Assembly: GCF_002305895.1 (NCBI RefSeq)
Contig: NZ_CP022203.1
Location: forward strand, 8,032,001-8,096,000
Origin: Corallococcus macrosporus DSM 14697
GTDB taxonomy: Bacteria; Myxococcota; Myxococcia; Myxococcales; Myxococcaceae
Direction of reading: 5' to 3'
Length of the DNA stretch: 64,000 nt
The notes under the pieces are model-generated. The model was not told where the DNA came from, searched no databases, and worked only from the letters and a program-made list of their open reading frames with translations. This document shows, piece after piece, positions 27,868-35,546 of this stretch. The number at the start of each line of letters is the position of its first letter. The stretch's first letter is position 1. The position numbers and the translations under genes are program-made.

Positions 27868-28956
27868 TCAGCCCGCGCCCTTGAGGAACGCGGCGAGCTT
27901 CTCGTACGCGTCCGCGAGCGGCGGGATGGGCGCGCTCTCGTTCGCCTGATGCGCCTGGGCCGTCTCACCGGGCCCGAAGTTGATGGCGTCCACGCCCCAC
28001 TCGCCGAAGCGGGCCACGTCCGTCCACGCCTGCTTGGAGGCCGCGGGCAGGCCGGTGAGGGCCATCAGCTTCTGGAACAGCGGGTTGCCCGCCACCACGG
28101 GCCCGCTGGGCGACGCGTCGGTGAACTCCACCTCGGCGCGCCCGGCGACGAGCGCGTGCACGTCCGCCTTGGCCTGCGCGATGCTCTTGCCCGGCGCGAA
28201 GCGGTAGTTGAGGTTGAGCTCGAAGGCCTCGGGGATGACGTTGCGCGCGCGGCCGCCCTTGGCGAGCGTGGCGTTGATGACCTCGTAGAAGGGGAAGCCG
28301 GCGACGTTGACCTCCACGCGCTGGCGCCCGAGCAACTCCGCGAGGAGCGGGCCCGCCTTGTGGATGGCGTTCTCCCCCTGCCACGGCCGCGCCGAGTGCG
28401 CGCTGCGCCCGGTGAACCGCACCGTCACCTGCATGGAGCCGACGCAGCCCACCTGCACCACGCTGTCCGTGGGCTCCATGGCGATGCCGAACTTCACCTT
28501 CGCCAAATCGGGCCGCTTGTCGAACAGCGGGATGAGGCCGCTCTCCGCGTAGGCACCCTCCTCGCGCTCGTAGAAGAGGAAGGCCAGGTTCACCGGCAGG
28601 GTGTCCCGGCGCAGGTCCTCCGCGAGCGCCATCATCACCGCCAGCCCGCCCTTCATGTCCGAGGCGCCCAGCCCGAAGACGCGCTCGCCCTCGATGCGCG
28701 CCTCGCGGCCCGCGTCGCTGGGGTGCGCGGGCACCGTGTCCAGGTGCCCGATGAGGGCCACCGTGGGGCGCGGGTCCTCCAGCCGTCCGAGCAGCAACGT
28801 GTGCCCGACCCGGAACACCTCCTCCGGCTTGAAGTGATGGAGCGCCCAGCGCTCGACGTGGTCGGCGATGGGCCCCTCCTGGGTGATGGGGCTGGAGATG
28901 CGGCACAGCTCGAGCGTGGTGCGAGCCAGCCGCGTGGCGAGGTCGATGGAAGCCAT
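27868..28956 (-). CDS. dapE: Succinyl-diaminopimelate desuccinylase (M20 family)
   Basis: 362 residues. It removes succinate from N-succinyl-LL-2,6-diaminopimelate in the succinylase branch of lysine/peptidoglycan precursor synthesis. Zinc-binding motifs of M20 enzymes are present: LIGHLDTVP (His, with catalytic Asp two residues later), GLGASDMKGGLAVMMAL (bridging Asp), FYEREEGAYAES (Glu-Glu) and FGPGETAQAHQANE (C-terminal His). The dimerisation domain lies at about 170-290. It is the last gene of a leftward set with dapD and a ChrR-like gene, which supports the DapE call over other M20 peptidases. The ATG is at 28956 (MASIDLATRL). Confidence 0.93.
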   Translation of the reverse strand: MASIDLATRLARTTLELCRISSPITQEGPIADHVERWALHHFKPEEVFRVGHTLLLGRLEDPRPTVALIGHLDTVPAHPSDAGREARIEGERVFGLGASDMKGGLAVMMALAEDLRRDTLPVNLAFLFYEREEGAYAESGLIPLFDKRPDLAKVKFGIAMEPTDSVVQVGCVGSMQVTVRFTGRSAHSARPWQGENAIHKAGPLLAELLGRQRVEVNVAGFPFYEVINATLAKGGRARNVIPEAFELNLNYRFAPGKSIAQAKADVHALVAGRAEVEFTDASPSGPVVAGNPLFQKLMALTGLPAASKQAWTDVARFGEWGVDAINFGPGETAQAHQANESAPIPPLADAYEKLAAFLKGAG

Positions 28957-28981
28957 ACGCCTTCCACCATAACGCCGGGGC

Positions 28982-29611
28982 TCAGCCGTCCGCGAACGCT
29001 TCCTCGAAGCTCGTGGCGCCCTCCAGGATGGAGGCACACAGACACGCCGGGCCTTCAGGCAGCGCCGTGAAGCCATGCGCGCTGCCGTCCGTCTTCTCCA
29101 GCGCCTCGCCGGGCCAGACCTCGTGTCCGTCGTCCTCGCGGAAGCCGCCCTCCAGCACCAGGTTCCATTCGCGGCCATGGTGGGTGTGCCGGGGGTAGCG
29201 CACGCCGGGCTGGAGCCGGAGGATGGCGGCCATCGTCCCTTCCCGCGCGGGGCCCGGCTCCACCGGCATCAACTCCGAGCCCTCCACCGGCCCGGGCATC
29301 CACGCGGACGGGTCGCTCACCGCCTCCAGCAGCGCCAGCGCCCGCTCGCGCGGCAGGTCGAAGAAGGCCGCCACCCGGTCCGCGAAGCGGGCGAGCCGGC
29401 CGGGGCCCTCCATCTGGTCCATCAGCCGCGCCAGCACGGCGGGGGGTGGGACCACCAAGGACGCCAGCGCCGCATGGGTGGACACCAGCCGGTCCGCCAT
29501 CGCCCGGCACCTCGCGCACGCCGCGAGGTGCTGTTCGACGGACGCCTGGGCCGGGGCCTCCAGCATCCCCAGGGCCCACTCGGGCAGGATGTCGTCCAGA
29601 TGGTGCGCCAT
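28982..29611 (-). CDS. ChrR-like cupin anti-sigma factor
   Basis: 209 residues. The N-terminal zinc-binding anti-sigma domain is seen in HLDDILPEWALGMLEAPAQ and VEQHLAACARCRAMADRL (H-x-x-x-C-x-x-C). The C-terminal half is a cupin of the ChrR type (GVRYPRHTHHGREWNLVLEGGF, EDDGHEVWPGEALEKTDGSAHGF) that keeps the metal-binding His/Glu pattern. ChrR proteins hold an ECF sigma factor inactive until singlet oxygen or peroxide signals release it. No sigma gene lies beside it. Instead it sits between dapD and dapE, 25 bases from dapE. GTG at 29617 is an alternative start. Confidence 0.88.
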   Translation of the reverse strand: MAHHLDDILPEWALGMLEAPAQASVEQHLAACARCRAMADRLVSTHAALASLVVPPPAVLARLMDQMEGPGRLARFADRVAAFFDLPRERALALLEAVSDPSAWMPGPVEGSELMPVEPGPAREGTMAAILRLQPGVRYPRHTHHGREWNLVLEGGFREDDGHEVWPGEALEKTDGSAHGFTALPEGPACLCASILEGATSFEEAFADG

Positions 29612-29677
29612 CGTCACGTTCCGTCCCGTCCCGTCACATGGCCTCTACGGCGCGCGCGGGCTGCTGGATTTCAGCCG

Positions 29678-30502
29678 CTACACCGCCACCGCGAAGTCGC
29701 GCAGCGCGGCGTTGAGGCTGGTCTTCTGGTCGGTGGACTTCGTCCGCTGACCGATGATGAGCGCGCATGGCACCATGTACTTGCCGGCCGGGAACTGCTT
29801 CTCACGCATGCCGGGAATCACCACGCTGCGAGCGGGGACGCGGCCCTTGTAGACGCGCTCCTCCGGCCCGGTGACGTCGATGATTTGCGTGGACGCGGTG
29901 AGCACCACGTTGGCGCCCAGCACCGCCTCCTCCTCCACCACGACTCCTTCCACGACGATGGAGCGGCTGCCCAGGAAGGCGCCGTCCTCGATGATGACGG
30001 GCGAAGCGGAGGGCGGCTCCAGCACGCCGCCCAGCCCCACGCCGCCGGACAGGTGGACGTGCTTGCCCACCTGCGCGCAGCTCCCCACCGTGGCCCACGT
30101 GTCCACCATGGTGCCCGCGCCCACGCGCGCGCCGATGTTCACATAGCCCGGCATCACCACCGCGCCCTTCTCCACGAAGGCGCCGTAGCGCACCGTGCCC
30201 GGCGGCACCACGCGCACACCCGCGGCGTCCAGGCCCTTCTTCAGCGGCACCTTGTCGTAGAACTCGAAGGGGCCCACCTCCATCACCTGCATCTCCGACA
30301 CCGCGAAGAACAGGAGGATGGCCTCCTTCACCCAGGCGTTGACCTTCCAGCCGTCCGCGCCCTTCTCCGCCACGCGGAGCTCGCCCGCGTCCAGCCGCGC
30401 CAGCGTCTCGCGCACGGCGGCCACGTGGGCCGCGTCCTTCAACAACGTCCGGTCCGCGAACGCGGCGGACACCCTCTGGGACAACTCTTCGATGGGGGCC
30501 AT
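29678..30502 (-). CDS. dapD: Tetrahydrodipicolinate N-succinyltransferase
   Basis: 274 residues, the usual length. It transfers succinyl from succinyl-CoA to tetrahydrodipicolinate, the committed step of the succinylase branch of diaminopimelate synthesis. The family's left-handed beta-helix hexapeptide repeats and active-site wording are clear: YGAFVEKGAVVMPGYVNIGA, GTMVDTWATVGSCAQVGKHV, HLSGGVGLGGVLEP, IIEDGAFLGSRSIVVEG. A strong AAGGAGGCGCC precedes the ATG. With dapE 0.7 kb downstream it explains how this organism makes DAP. Confidence 0.97.
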   Translation of the reverse strand: MAPIEELSQRVSAAFADRTLLKDAAHVAAVRETLARLDAGELRVAEKGADGWKVNAWVKEAILLFFAVSEMQVMEVGPFEFYDKVPLKKGLDAAGVRVVPPGTVRYGAFVEKGAVVMPGYVNIGARVGAGTMVDTWATVGSCAQVGKHVHLSGGVGLGGVLEPPSASPVIIEDGAFLGSRSIVVEGVVVEEEAVLGANVVLTASTQIIDVTGPEERVYKGRVPARSVVIPGMREKQFPAGKYMVPCALIIGQRTKSTDQKTSLNAALRDFAVAV

Positions 30503-30555
30503 GGCGCCTCCTTGAAGCACAAATCCACGCGCCGCGCCGCACCTGGTTGAGGGGC

Positions 30556-30912
30556 TCAGGCGGGAGGAGCCGCCTCGTTCACCACCTCCGAGTCGTCAGC
30601 CCCTTCCGCCCTGCCGTCGAGCTCGGCCAGCGGCCGGGTCTGGGTGGGAATCTCCGCGTGTGCCCCCTTGTCGGCCGCCACCACCCGGCCCGGCGCCTGG
30701 CCTTCCAGGAGCACCGTATCCCTGGAGACGTGGCGCACGCGGGACAGCGGGAACTCCGTCCACTCCCGGCTGAAGGGCCAGCGGCGCGCGTAGAGGTGCT
30801 CCTGACCGATGAGGGCCACGTAGCCCAGCATCGCCCCGCTTTCGTCCCGGACCCGCAGACCGCTGGTGAGGGAGCGCCGCTCGAAGGGCGACGCGACTGT
30901 CGGCCACGCCAT
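30556..30912 (-). CDS. Hypothetical PRC-barrel-like protein
   Basis: 118 residues with GGAGGTGTCACC before the ATG, so expression is likely good. The core (GLRVRDESGAMLGYVALIGQEHLYARRWPF, PLSRVRHVSRDTVLLEG) reads like a small beta-barrel resembling PRC-barrel or QRC proteins, with 'V.D..G..LG.V'. The C-terminal 45 residues are acidic and disordered. It starts 53 bases upstream of dapD in the same direction and could share its transcript. Function is unknown. Confidence 0.7.
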   Translation of the reverse strand: MAWPTVASPFERRSLTSGLRVRDESGAMLGYVALIGQEHLYARRWPFSREWTEFPLSRVRHVSRDTVLLEGQAPGRVVAADKGAHAEIPTQTRPLAELDGRAEGADDSEVVNEAAPPA

Positions 30913-31215
30913 GGGTGACACCTCCTGACCCCGCAAGCTGGGTGCGCCCTGGCTCGTCCGGGAGCGGTCTTCCAGGGACGGATTCCCGCTCGGCCGCCTG
31001 CTCCGCGTCACCCTCGAATTTTCCTGGCTTCCTGAGACTTTCAGCAACCTCCTGGTCGGCGAGCTGACAATCGTGAGCCGCTTGTCTTATCCCTCGTCCC
31101 TCAGCGGCCCGGCGGTGGCGTCCTATGACAACCCCTTCCTCGGCGCCCTTGCCAGGGAGAGACCGTCTCGGTTGGTTTCACCGCGGAGGTGGCGCCCACG
31201 TCGTTGATGGCGAGG
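30913..31215. other. 303-base gap between the dap cluster and the toxin locus
   Basis: No credible reading frame. The DNA becomes less GC-rich towards the right-hand side, where the accessory genes begin. I see no transposase, integrase, tRNA or clear direct repeat marking an insertion boundary. Confidence 0.5.
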
Positions 31216-31971
31216 TCAAGGCACCGAGCGCGCTCCAATCGCCGGGAAGCGCTCGTAGACGCGCCCAAGCGCGTCCAGGTGGGCGGGGTTGTCGTAATCG
31301 AGCGGCGCATCGGTGAGCTGAACCACCCACCCCCCCGTCGCGGTACGCCGTGAGCGCGAGAGCAGGTCCACATCGCGGGCCGGGTCCGGAAATCCAATGG
31401 CTTGTGCGGCAGCGACCGACCAGTAGTTCAGCCATCCCAGCCAATGAGGAATCTCCGGTGAGCTGATGTTTTCTGGGGGCTCGAGCATGGGGAGTCCGCG
31501 CGGTGACCGCTCCGGGCCACGAGGTGAGCGGCGGATCTGCTGAGCGACTTCCGAGCCGTAACCCTCCGGCGACACGTGTCCCCAGAACGCGCTCGCGCCT
31601 TCGGCAACGCCCTCCAGCACACTTGATGCTGCCGCGATGACCTTCGCGTCGAGCGGCAAGTCCGCATGCACATCAAGCAGCGGCTGGCCTCCAGGTGCCT
31701 GGCTCGCGGGTGTTTTCAAGCCGGTAATCGTCACGGGATAGCGCTCGTCACCGTTGCATAGCAGCGGAAACACTCCGCGTGCTGCCGCCTCAGTGAGCCA
31801 GGCGTCGCGCTGCGGCAACTTGATGAGGCGCCCTCTCTTGTCGACTTCCCACTCCAGGCGCAGACCTGGAAGAGCCCGCTCAACCCCGTGGACGACGACG
31901 AGCGTGCGGCCATCATCGCCCACGAGTGCGGGCGCGTAGACTGCGACATGGAGGCGAGCTTGCATCATCAA
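31216..31971 (-). CDS. DUF5953 family protein, candidate immunity protein
   Basis: 251 residues with no signal peptide: MMMQARLHVAVYAPALVGDDGRTLVVVHGVE, then PQRDAWLTEAAARGVFPLLCNGDE and a C-terminal DLLSRSRRTATGGWVVQLTD, PLDYDNPAHLDALGRVYERFP. This pattern matches the DUF5953 proteins found mainly in myxobacteria. Its start overlaps the stop of the SitA-like lipoprotein gene by four bases, the normal place for an immunity gene. It would be a cytoplasmic neutraliser of that toxin. The immunity role is inferred from position only. Codon use is less GC-biased than in flanking core genes. Confidence 0.8.
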   Translation of the reverse strand: MMMQARLHVAVYAPALVGDDGRTLVVVHGVERALPGLRLEWEVDKRGRLIKLPQRDAWLTEAAARGVFPLLCNGDERYPVTITGLKTPASQAPGGQPLLDVHADLPLDAKVIAAASSVLEGVAEGASAFWGHVSPEGYGSEVAQQIRRSPRGPERSPRGLPMLEPPENISSPEIPHWLGWLNYWSVAAAQAIGFPDPARDVDLLSRSRRTATGGWVVQLTDAPLDYDNPAHLDALGRVYERFPAIGARSVP

Positions 31972-32891
31972 CGTTTACACCCTGTCACGACGATAATGGA
32001 CTCAAGGCCGGGAGCCAATTCGAGCAAGGCCTTTTTGTGCGCGGCGCTGCTCACCCCAAAAACAAAGCCATATCCACAGGCTGCGGCAATCCCGCGTTCT
32101 TCCCTCATTTCTTCGACGTGGTCGCGTGCCACCTGGTCCCGCAGAAAGAGCGAGTACGTATCGAACTGATCCGTCTTGATCTCCCACAGCACGCGAGCGC
32201 CAACTTGCAACGCGTCGAAGCGCTTGCCGTCAACCAGCACGTCCATACCAGGATAGCGGTTGGGCGGAACCCTATCGGCACATGCGTCATGCGCGACATC
32301 TCCACCTCGATGCTTCACCGGGATGGCCTCGCACCTGCGGTTGCGCTCTCGGTCCAGGGACTCGGGCGGCCCTGGAGGAAACCAGTCCTGACCTGCTGGC
32401 TCGGGCTTGAGCTTTCGATTCGCGGAGGGGACCTGCGGGGCGGGCTCCGCCTGGAGCGAGGGCGATACTTCCTCCGGAGTCTCCCCGCTCAACTCGGACG
32501 CATCCAGCGCGTCCTTGATGACGACTCCCACCACCACCACGCCCACAACGATGACTGCGCCAATAGCGATTTCGGGGGCAGCCAAGACGCACAAGCCGAT
32601 TCCCAGGGCCGACGCGCCCGCCGAGGCAACCGCGCACCTTCCCGTCGGGTCGCTGAACCGGATTCGGTCATGGTCGAGGGCATGAAAGCACCGCTCCGCC
32701 ACCACGGACCAGGGATGGGCAGCCTCGCGGACGGCGCACCGTCCCTCGTCTGTCCACGGCAACGTTGCCGCGCGCTGAAGGTTGGCGACCCTCGGGCTCC
32801 GAGACATGCGCTCCCCTGGGCTCGGCGCAGACGTCGCGCACGCCGAGAGGACGAGCAGAACCGCGACGCAGGCAAGGAGGCGCACGGCCAC
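31968..32891 (-). CDS. SitA-like lipoprotein toxin with PD-(D/E)xK-type C-terminal domain
   Basis: 307 residues. The signal peptide ends in a lipobox (LSAC, Cys18). Residues 40-90 carry a Cys-paired module (LPWTDEGRCAVREAAHPW, ERCFHALDHDRIRF, GRCAVASA). A hydrophobic membrane-crossing segment spans 95-128, then a Pro-rich linker 140-180. The C-terminal domain (about 185-307) has MDVLVDGKRFDALQVGARV followed by LWEIKTD, a D...E-x-K pattern of restriction-like nucleases (D217 or D226, E237, K239); this region corresponds to DUF6310-like sequences. The architecture matches SitA toxins, lipoproteins swapped between Myxococcus cells by TraA-dependent outer-membrane exchange. Nuclease activity is inferred. 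Confidence 0.8.
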   Translation of the reverse strand: MAVRLLACVAVLLVLSACATSAPSPGERMSRSPRVANLQRAATLPWTDEGRCAVREAAHPWSVVAERCFHALDHDRIRFSDPTGRCAVASAGASALGIGLCVLAAPEIAIGAVIVVGVVVVGVVIKDALDASELSGETPEEVSPSLQAEPAPQVPSANRKLKPEPAGQDWFPPGPPESLDRERNRRCEAIPVKHRGGDVAHDACADRVPPNRYPGMDVLVDGKRFDALQVGARVLWEIKTDQFDTYSLFLRDQVARDHVEEMREERGIAAACGYGFVFGVSSAAHKKALLELAPGLESIIVVTGCKR

Positions 32892-32977
32892 TCCCTTTCA
32901 GTCGCCCCCGTCAGGTGAAGGGCAAGGTTGGCTACATCACGTGAGTGGCGCCGTTCACGTCCTCATCGAATGGCATG

Positions 32978-33514
32978 TCAGTAGATACCCTTTACGGGAA
33001 TATTGAGGAGCGGGTCCCACCCCTCGACGTCGGGCCCAACGGGCGCATCCCTCCCTCTGACGCCATAAGTGACCGACACATAAATCAATGGAGGACGGCC
33101 TTCCTTGATTTCATACTGAGCGCAGCAGAGCTGTAGCCACGCGGCACCGAGCCGCCAGTCATGGCAGCGCCGATGCATCCCCCCGTACAGTGGGATGTGC
33201 GGCTTCAGACTCCGTGGCGCGCCGAAGTCCCGCTCCAGGTACCGACGGACGCTCCCCAGCGCCTCCGAACAACTCCCCTCCCGGAACGTGGCAGTCGCGT
33301 CGACGCGATGGAGCTCACCTTTATCCGTGAACGAGGATATGAGATGGGCCTCGTAGTTCCCCAGGGAGACCTTGTTCCCGAGCCTCCCAACCTCTTCGCG
33401 AGTCATCGCAGGGTGCAGTCGCGCAAAGACAGACTTTTCCGCCGCCACCAAGGTCGTGACCATCAGAAGAGCAGCAACGCCAAGGATTCTCGTGGCACAG
33501 CGCCGTGCAGACAT
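32978..33514 (-). CDS. Small secreted hypothetical protein upstream of the toxin gene
   Basis: 178 residues from an ATG with GAGG close upstream (MSARRCATRILGVAALL). The signal peptide seems to end at VAA. The mature protein (VFARLHPAMTREEVGRLGNKV, NYEAHLISSFTDKGELHRVDA, CSEALGSVRRYLERDFGAPRS, WLQLCCAQYEIKEGRPPLIYVS) resembles small periplasmic proteins with a SmpA/BamE-like 'G.t.eeV' opening. It lies 86 bases ahead of the toxin gene on the same strand. An accessory (SitB-like) role is possible but I cannot show it. Confidence 0.7.
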   Translation of the reverse strand: MSARRCATRILGVAALLMVTTLVAAEKSVFARLHPAMTREEVGRLGNKVSLGNYEAHLISSFTDKGELHRVDATATFREGSCSEALGSVRRYLERDFGAPRSLKPHIPLYGGMHRRCHDWRLGAAWLQLCCAQYEIKEGRPPLIYVSVTYGVRGRDAPVGPDVEGWDPLLNIPVKGIY

Positions 33515-33631
33515 CGAAGCCTCTTGCCCGCATAGGTCGAACCTCATCCGCGCGACGCGGGCGCGTCGCAAGGTCGGACCGCCCCTCACTCGCGCCCAGC
33601 ATCGCACGAAACGACAGCGGCAATCTGCCCG

Positions 33632-33868
33632 CTACCGCCCCAGCACCTTCGCCACCGCGTCCACCACCTCGTGGTCCGTGGGAAATGCGAGTGATGCCTT
33701 CCGGATGACGACCTTGCCATCCACGGCGACCTCGTAGCTGCCCGAAGGGCCTGGCAACAACACCGCCTCGACATCCAGCTCATCCTTCAACGCGGCCGCC
33801 GCACGGGCGGCCCGAGGCCTGTAGCCTCAAGCGGTACAGTAGGTAATCGTCACCTTCGGGTCGGCCAT
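33632..33868 (-). CDS. SelW/Rdx-family selenoprotein (in-frame TGA = selenocysteine)
   Basis: Read from the ATG at 33868 (AGGAGG six bases upstream), the frame gives MADPKVTITYCTA, then TGA at 33829-33827, then GYRPRAARAAAALKDELDV and so on to DHEVVDAVAKVLGR and a TAG. With TGA read as selenocysteine it is a 78-residue Rdx (SelT/SelW/SelH) protein with the CxxU redox motif (Cys11, Sec14), the family's LPGPSGSYEVAVDGKVVIRK core and a complete C-terminus. The fold is thioredoxin-like and implies a selenol-based redox role. Ordinary gene finding would miss it because neither half alone is a gene. A nonsense mutation in a Cys form is the alternative. Confidence 0.8.
33794..33829 (-). promoter_or_regulatory. 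Candidate bacterial SECIS hairpin after the TGA
   Basis: In the mRNA, 20 bases after the UGA, GCCGC-CCGU-GCGGC can form a five-pair stem capped by a four-base loop containing GU. Extra pairing GG/CC is possible below a bulge. Bacterial SECIS elements are short hairpins at about this distance from the codon, with a G in the apical loop read by SelB. The stem is GC-rich by default in this genome, so structure alone is weak evidence. Confidence 0.5.
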
Positions 33869-34055
33869 GGCCATCCTCCTCACGTGAGCAGGGCACACAG
33901 AATGCGCGCCCCATGAACCAGACATAGTGCGCGCCAACACCACACGCCACCCCGCCTGCTCACCCGCCCCCTTTTATCAAGGCTTCTCCGCACATCCGGT
34001 AACGGACGAAGGGGTTATTCCGCCCTCTCACCGACGCGGCTACGGTCCCCATGCC

Positions 34056-35498
34056 ATGACGGACTTCCGAGCGCGAATCGCCGCCGCCTACGACGCTGAC
34101 GCCTTCCGCCGGGAGTCCCACCGACTGATGGACACGCTCTCCGACTACCTCGCGCGCACCACCCGCGCCGAAGGCCCCGTGCTCCCCTGGGCCGCCCCCG
34201 CCGTGAATGTGGACCGCTTCGCCGCGGCCTTCCCCGAAGCGCCCACGGGTGACTTCGCGGACCTCATCGCCCGCGTCCTCTCCGGCTCCAACCACCTGCA
34301 CCACCCGCGCTACATGGGCCACCAGGTGACGGCGCCCGTGCCGCTGGCCGCGCTGTGCGACCTGGTCTCCTCCCTGCTCAACAACGGCATGGCCGTGTAC
34401 GAGATGGGCCCCGTCTCCACCGCCATGGAGCGCAACGTCCTGCGCTGGATGGCCGCGCGGCTCGGCCTGCCCGAGACCACGGACGGCGTCCTCACCTCCG
34501 GAGGCTCGGCGGGCAACCTCACCGCCCTGCTCGCCGCGCGGCAGGCCAAGGCCGGCTTCGACGCCTGGAACGGCGGCGCCCACGCCGGCCCGCCTCTCAC
34601 CGTGCTCGCCGCCCAGACGGCGCACTACAGCCTGGGCCGCGCCACCCGCATCATGGGCCTGGGCGAAGGCGGCGTGACGCCCGTCCCGGTGGACGACCAC
34701 TTCCGCCTGCGCCCCGAGGCGCTCGACGCCGCGCTCAACAGCGCCACGCGCGCCGGGCGCAAGCCCATCGCCGTGGTGGCCAGCGCCGGCGCCACCGCCA
34801 CCGGCGCCTTCGACCCGCTGGAGCCCGTGGCCGACTTCTGCGAACGCCACGGCCTCTGGCTCCACGTCGACGGCGCGCACGGCGCCTCCGCCGTCCTCAG
34901 CCCCGCCCACCGGCACCTCGTGCGCGGCATCGACCGGGCGGACTCCGTGGTGTGGGACGCCCACAAGGGCCTGCTGATGCCCGCGCTGGTGACGGCCGTC
35001 CTCTTCCGCGACGGCGCCCGCTCCTTCGAGTCCTTCTCCCAGGAGGCCAGCTACCTCTTCCACGGCGACGCCGAGCGCCCCTGGAGCGACGTGGGCCTGC
35101 GCACCCTGGAGTGCACCAAGGAGATGATGGCCCTCAAGGTGTACGCCTGCCTCGCCGTGCTGGGCACCCGCCTCTTCTCCGACACGGTGACGGAGGCCTA
35201 CGAGCAGACGCGCCGCTTCGCCCAGCGCCTCGCAGACGCGGGCGACTTCGAGGTCGCCGTGCCTCCGGAATGCAACATCCTCTGCTTCCGCCACACGCCC
35301 GCGCACGTGCCCATGGAAGAATGGGACGCCCTCCAGACGAAGCTGCGCGAGCGGCTCGTCACGCGCGGGGACTTCTACCTGGTCCAGACGAAGCTGCCCC
35401 GAGGCGTCCACCTGCGCGTCACCCTCATCAACCCGCTCACCACCGACGCGGACCTGGACGCCCTCATGGACGCGCTCCGGGCCGCGGCGCGCCGCTGA
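34056..35498 (+). CDS. PLP-dependent group II decarboxylase / aminotransferase-like protein
   Basis: 480 residues. It has the group II decarboxylase layout: RYMGHQVTAPVPLAALCDLV, substrate-side LTSGGSAGNLTALLAAR, the cofactor-binding LWLHVDGAHGASAVLS (Asp to pyridine N), and the PLP lysine in SVVWDAHKGLLMPAL. This group includes L-2,4-diaminobutyrate, glutamate and aromatic amino acid decarboxylases. The sequence looks closest to the diaminobutyrate/tyrosine-type enzymes, but the substrate cannot be fixed. The ATG at 34056 (MTDFRARIAAAY) matches typical starts. It is cytoplasmic. The glycosyltransferase gene follows after 48 bases. Confidence 0.9.
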   Translation: MTDFRARIAAAYDADAFRRESHRLMDTLSDYLARTTRAEGPVLPWAAPAVNVDRFAAAFPEAPTGDFADLIARVLSGSNHLHHPRYMGHQVTAPVPLAALCDLVSSLLNNGMAVYEMGPVSTAMERNVLRWMAARLGLPETTDGVLTSGGSAGNLTALLAARQAKAGFDAWNGGAHAGPPLTVLAAQTAHYSLGRATRIMGLGEGGVTPVPVDDHFRLRPEALDAALNSATRAGRKPIAVVASAGATATGAFDPLEPVADFCERHGLWLHVDGAHGASAVLSPAHRHLVRGIDRADSVVWDAHKGLLMPALVTAVLFRDGARSFESFSQEASYLFHGDAERPWSDVGLRTLECTKEMMALKVYACLAVLGTRLFSDTVTEAYEQTRRFAQRLADAGDFEVAVPPECNILCFRHTPAHVPMEEWDALQTKLRERLVTRGDFYLVQTKLPRGVHLRVTLINPLTTDADLDALMDALRAAARR

Positions 35499-35546
35499 AC
35501 GCGGCGCCGCACCCCACGCACACCTTCCGTGTCAGAAGGTCGCCCC

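Noticed and set aside
33586-33783. 65-codon leftward frame over the SelW region
   Set aside because: Wrong frame; Cys/Trp/Arg-rich nonsense. The SelW frame with TGA recoding explains this DNA better.
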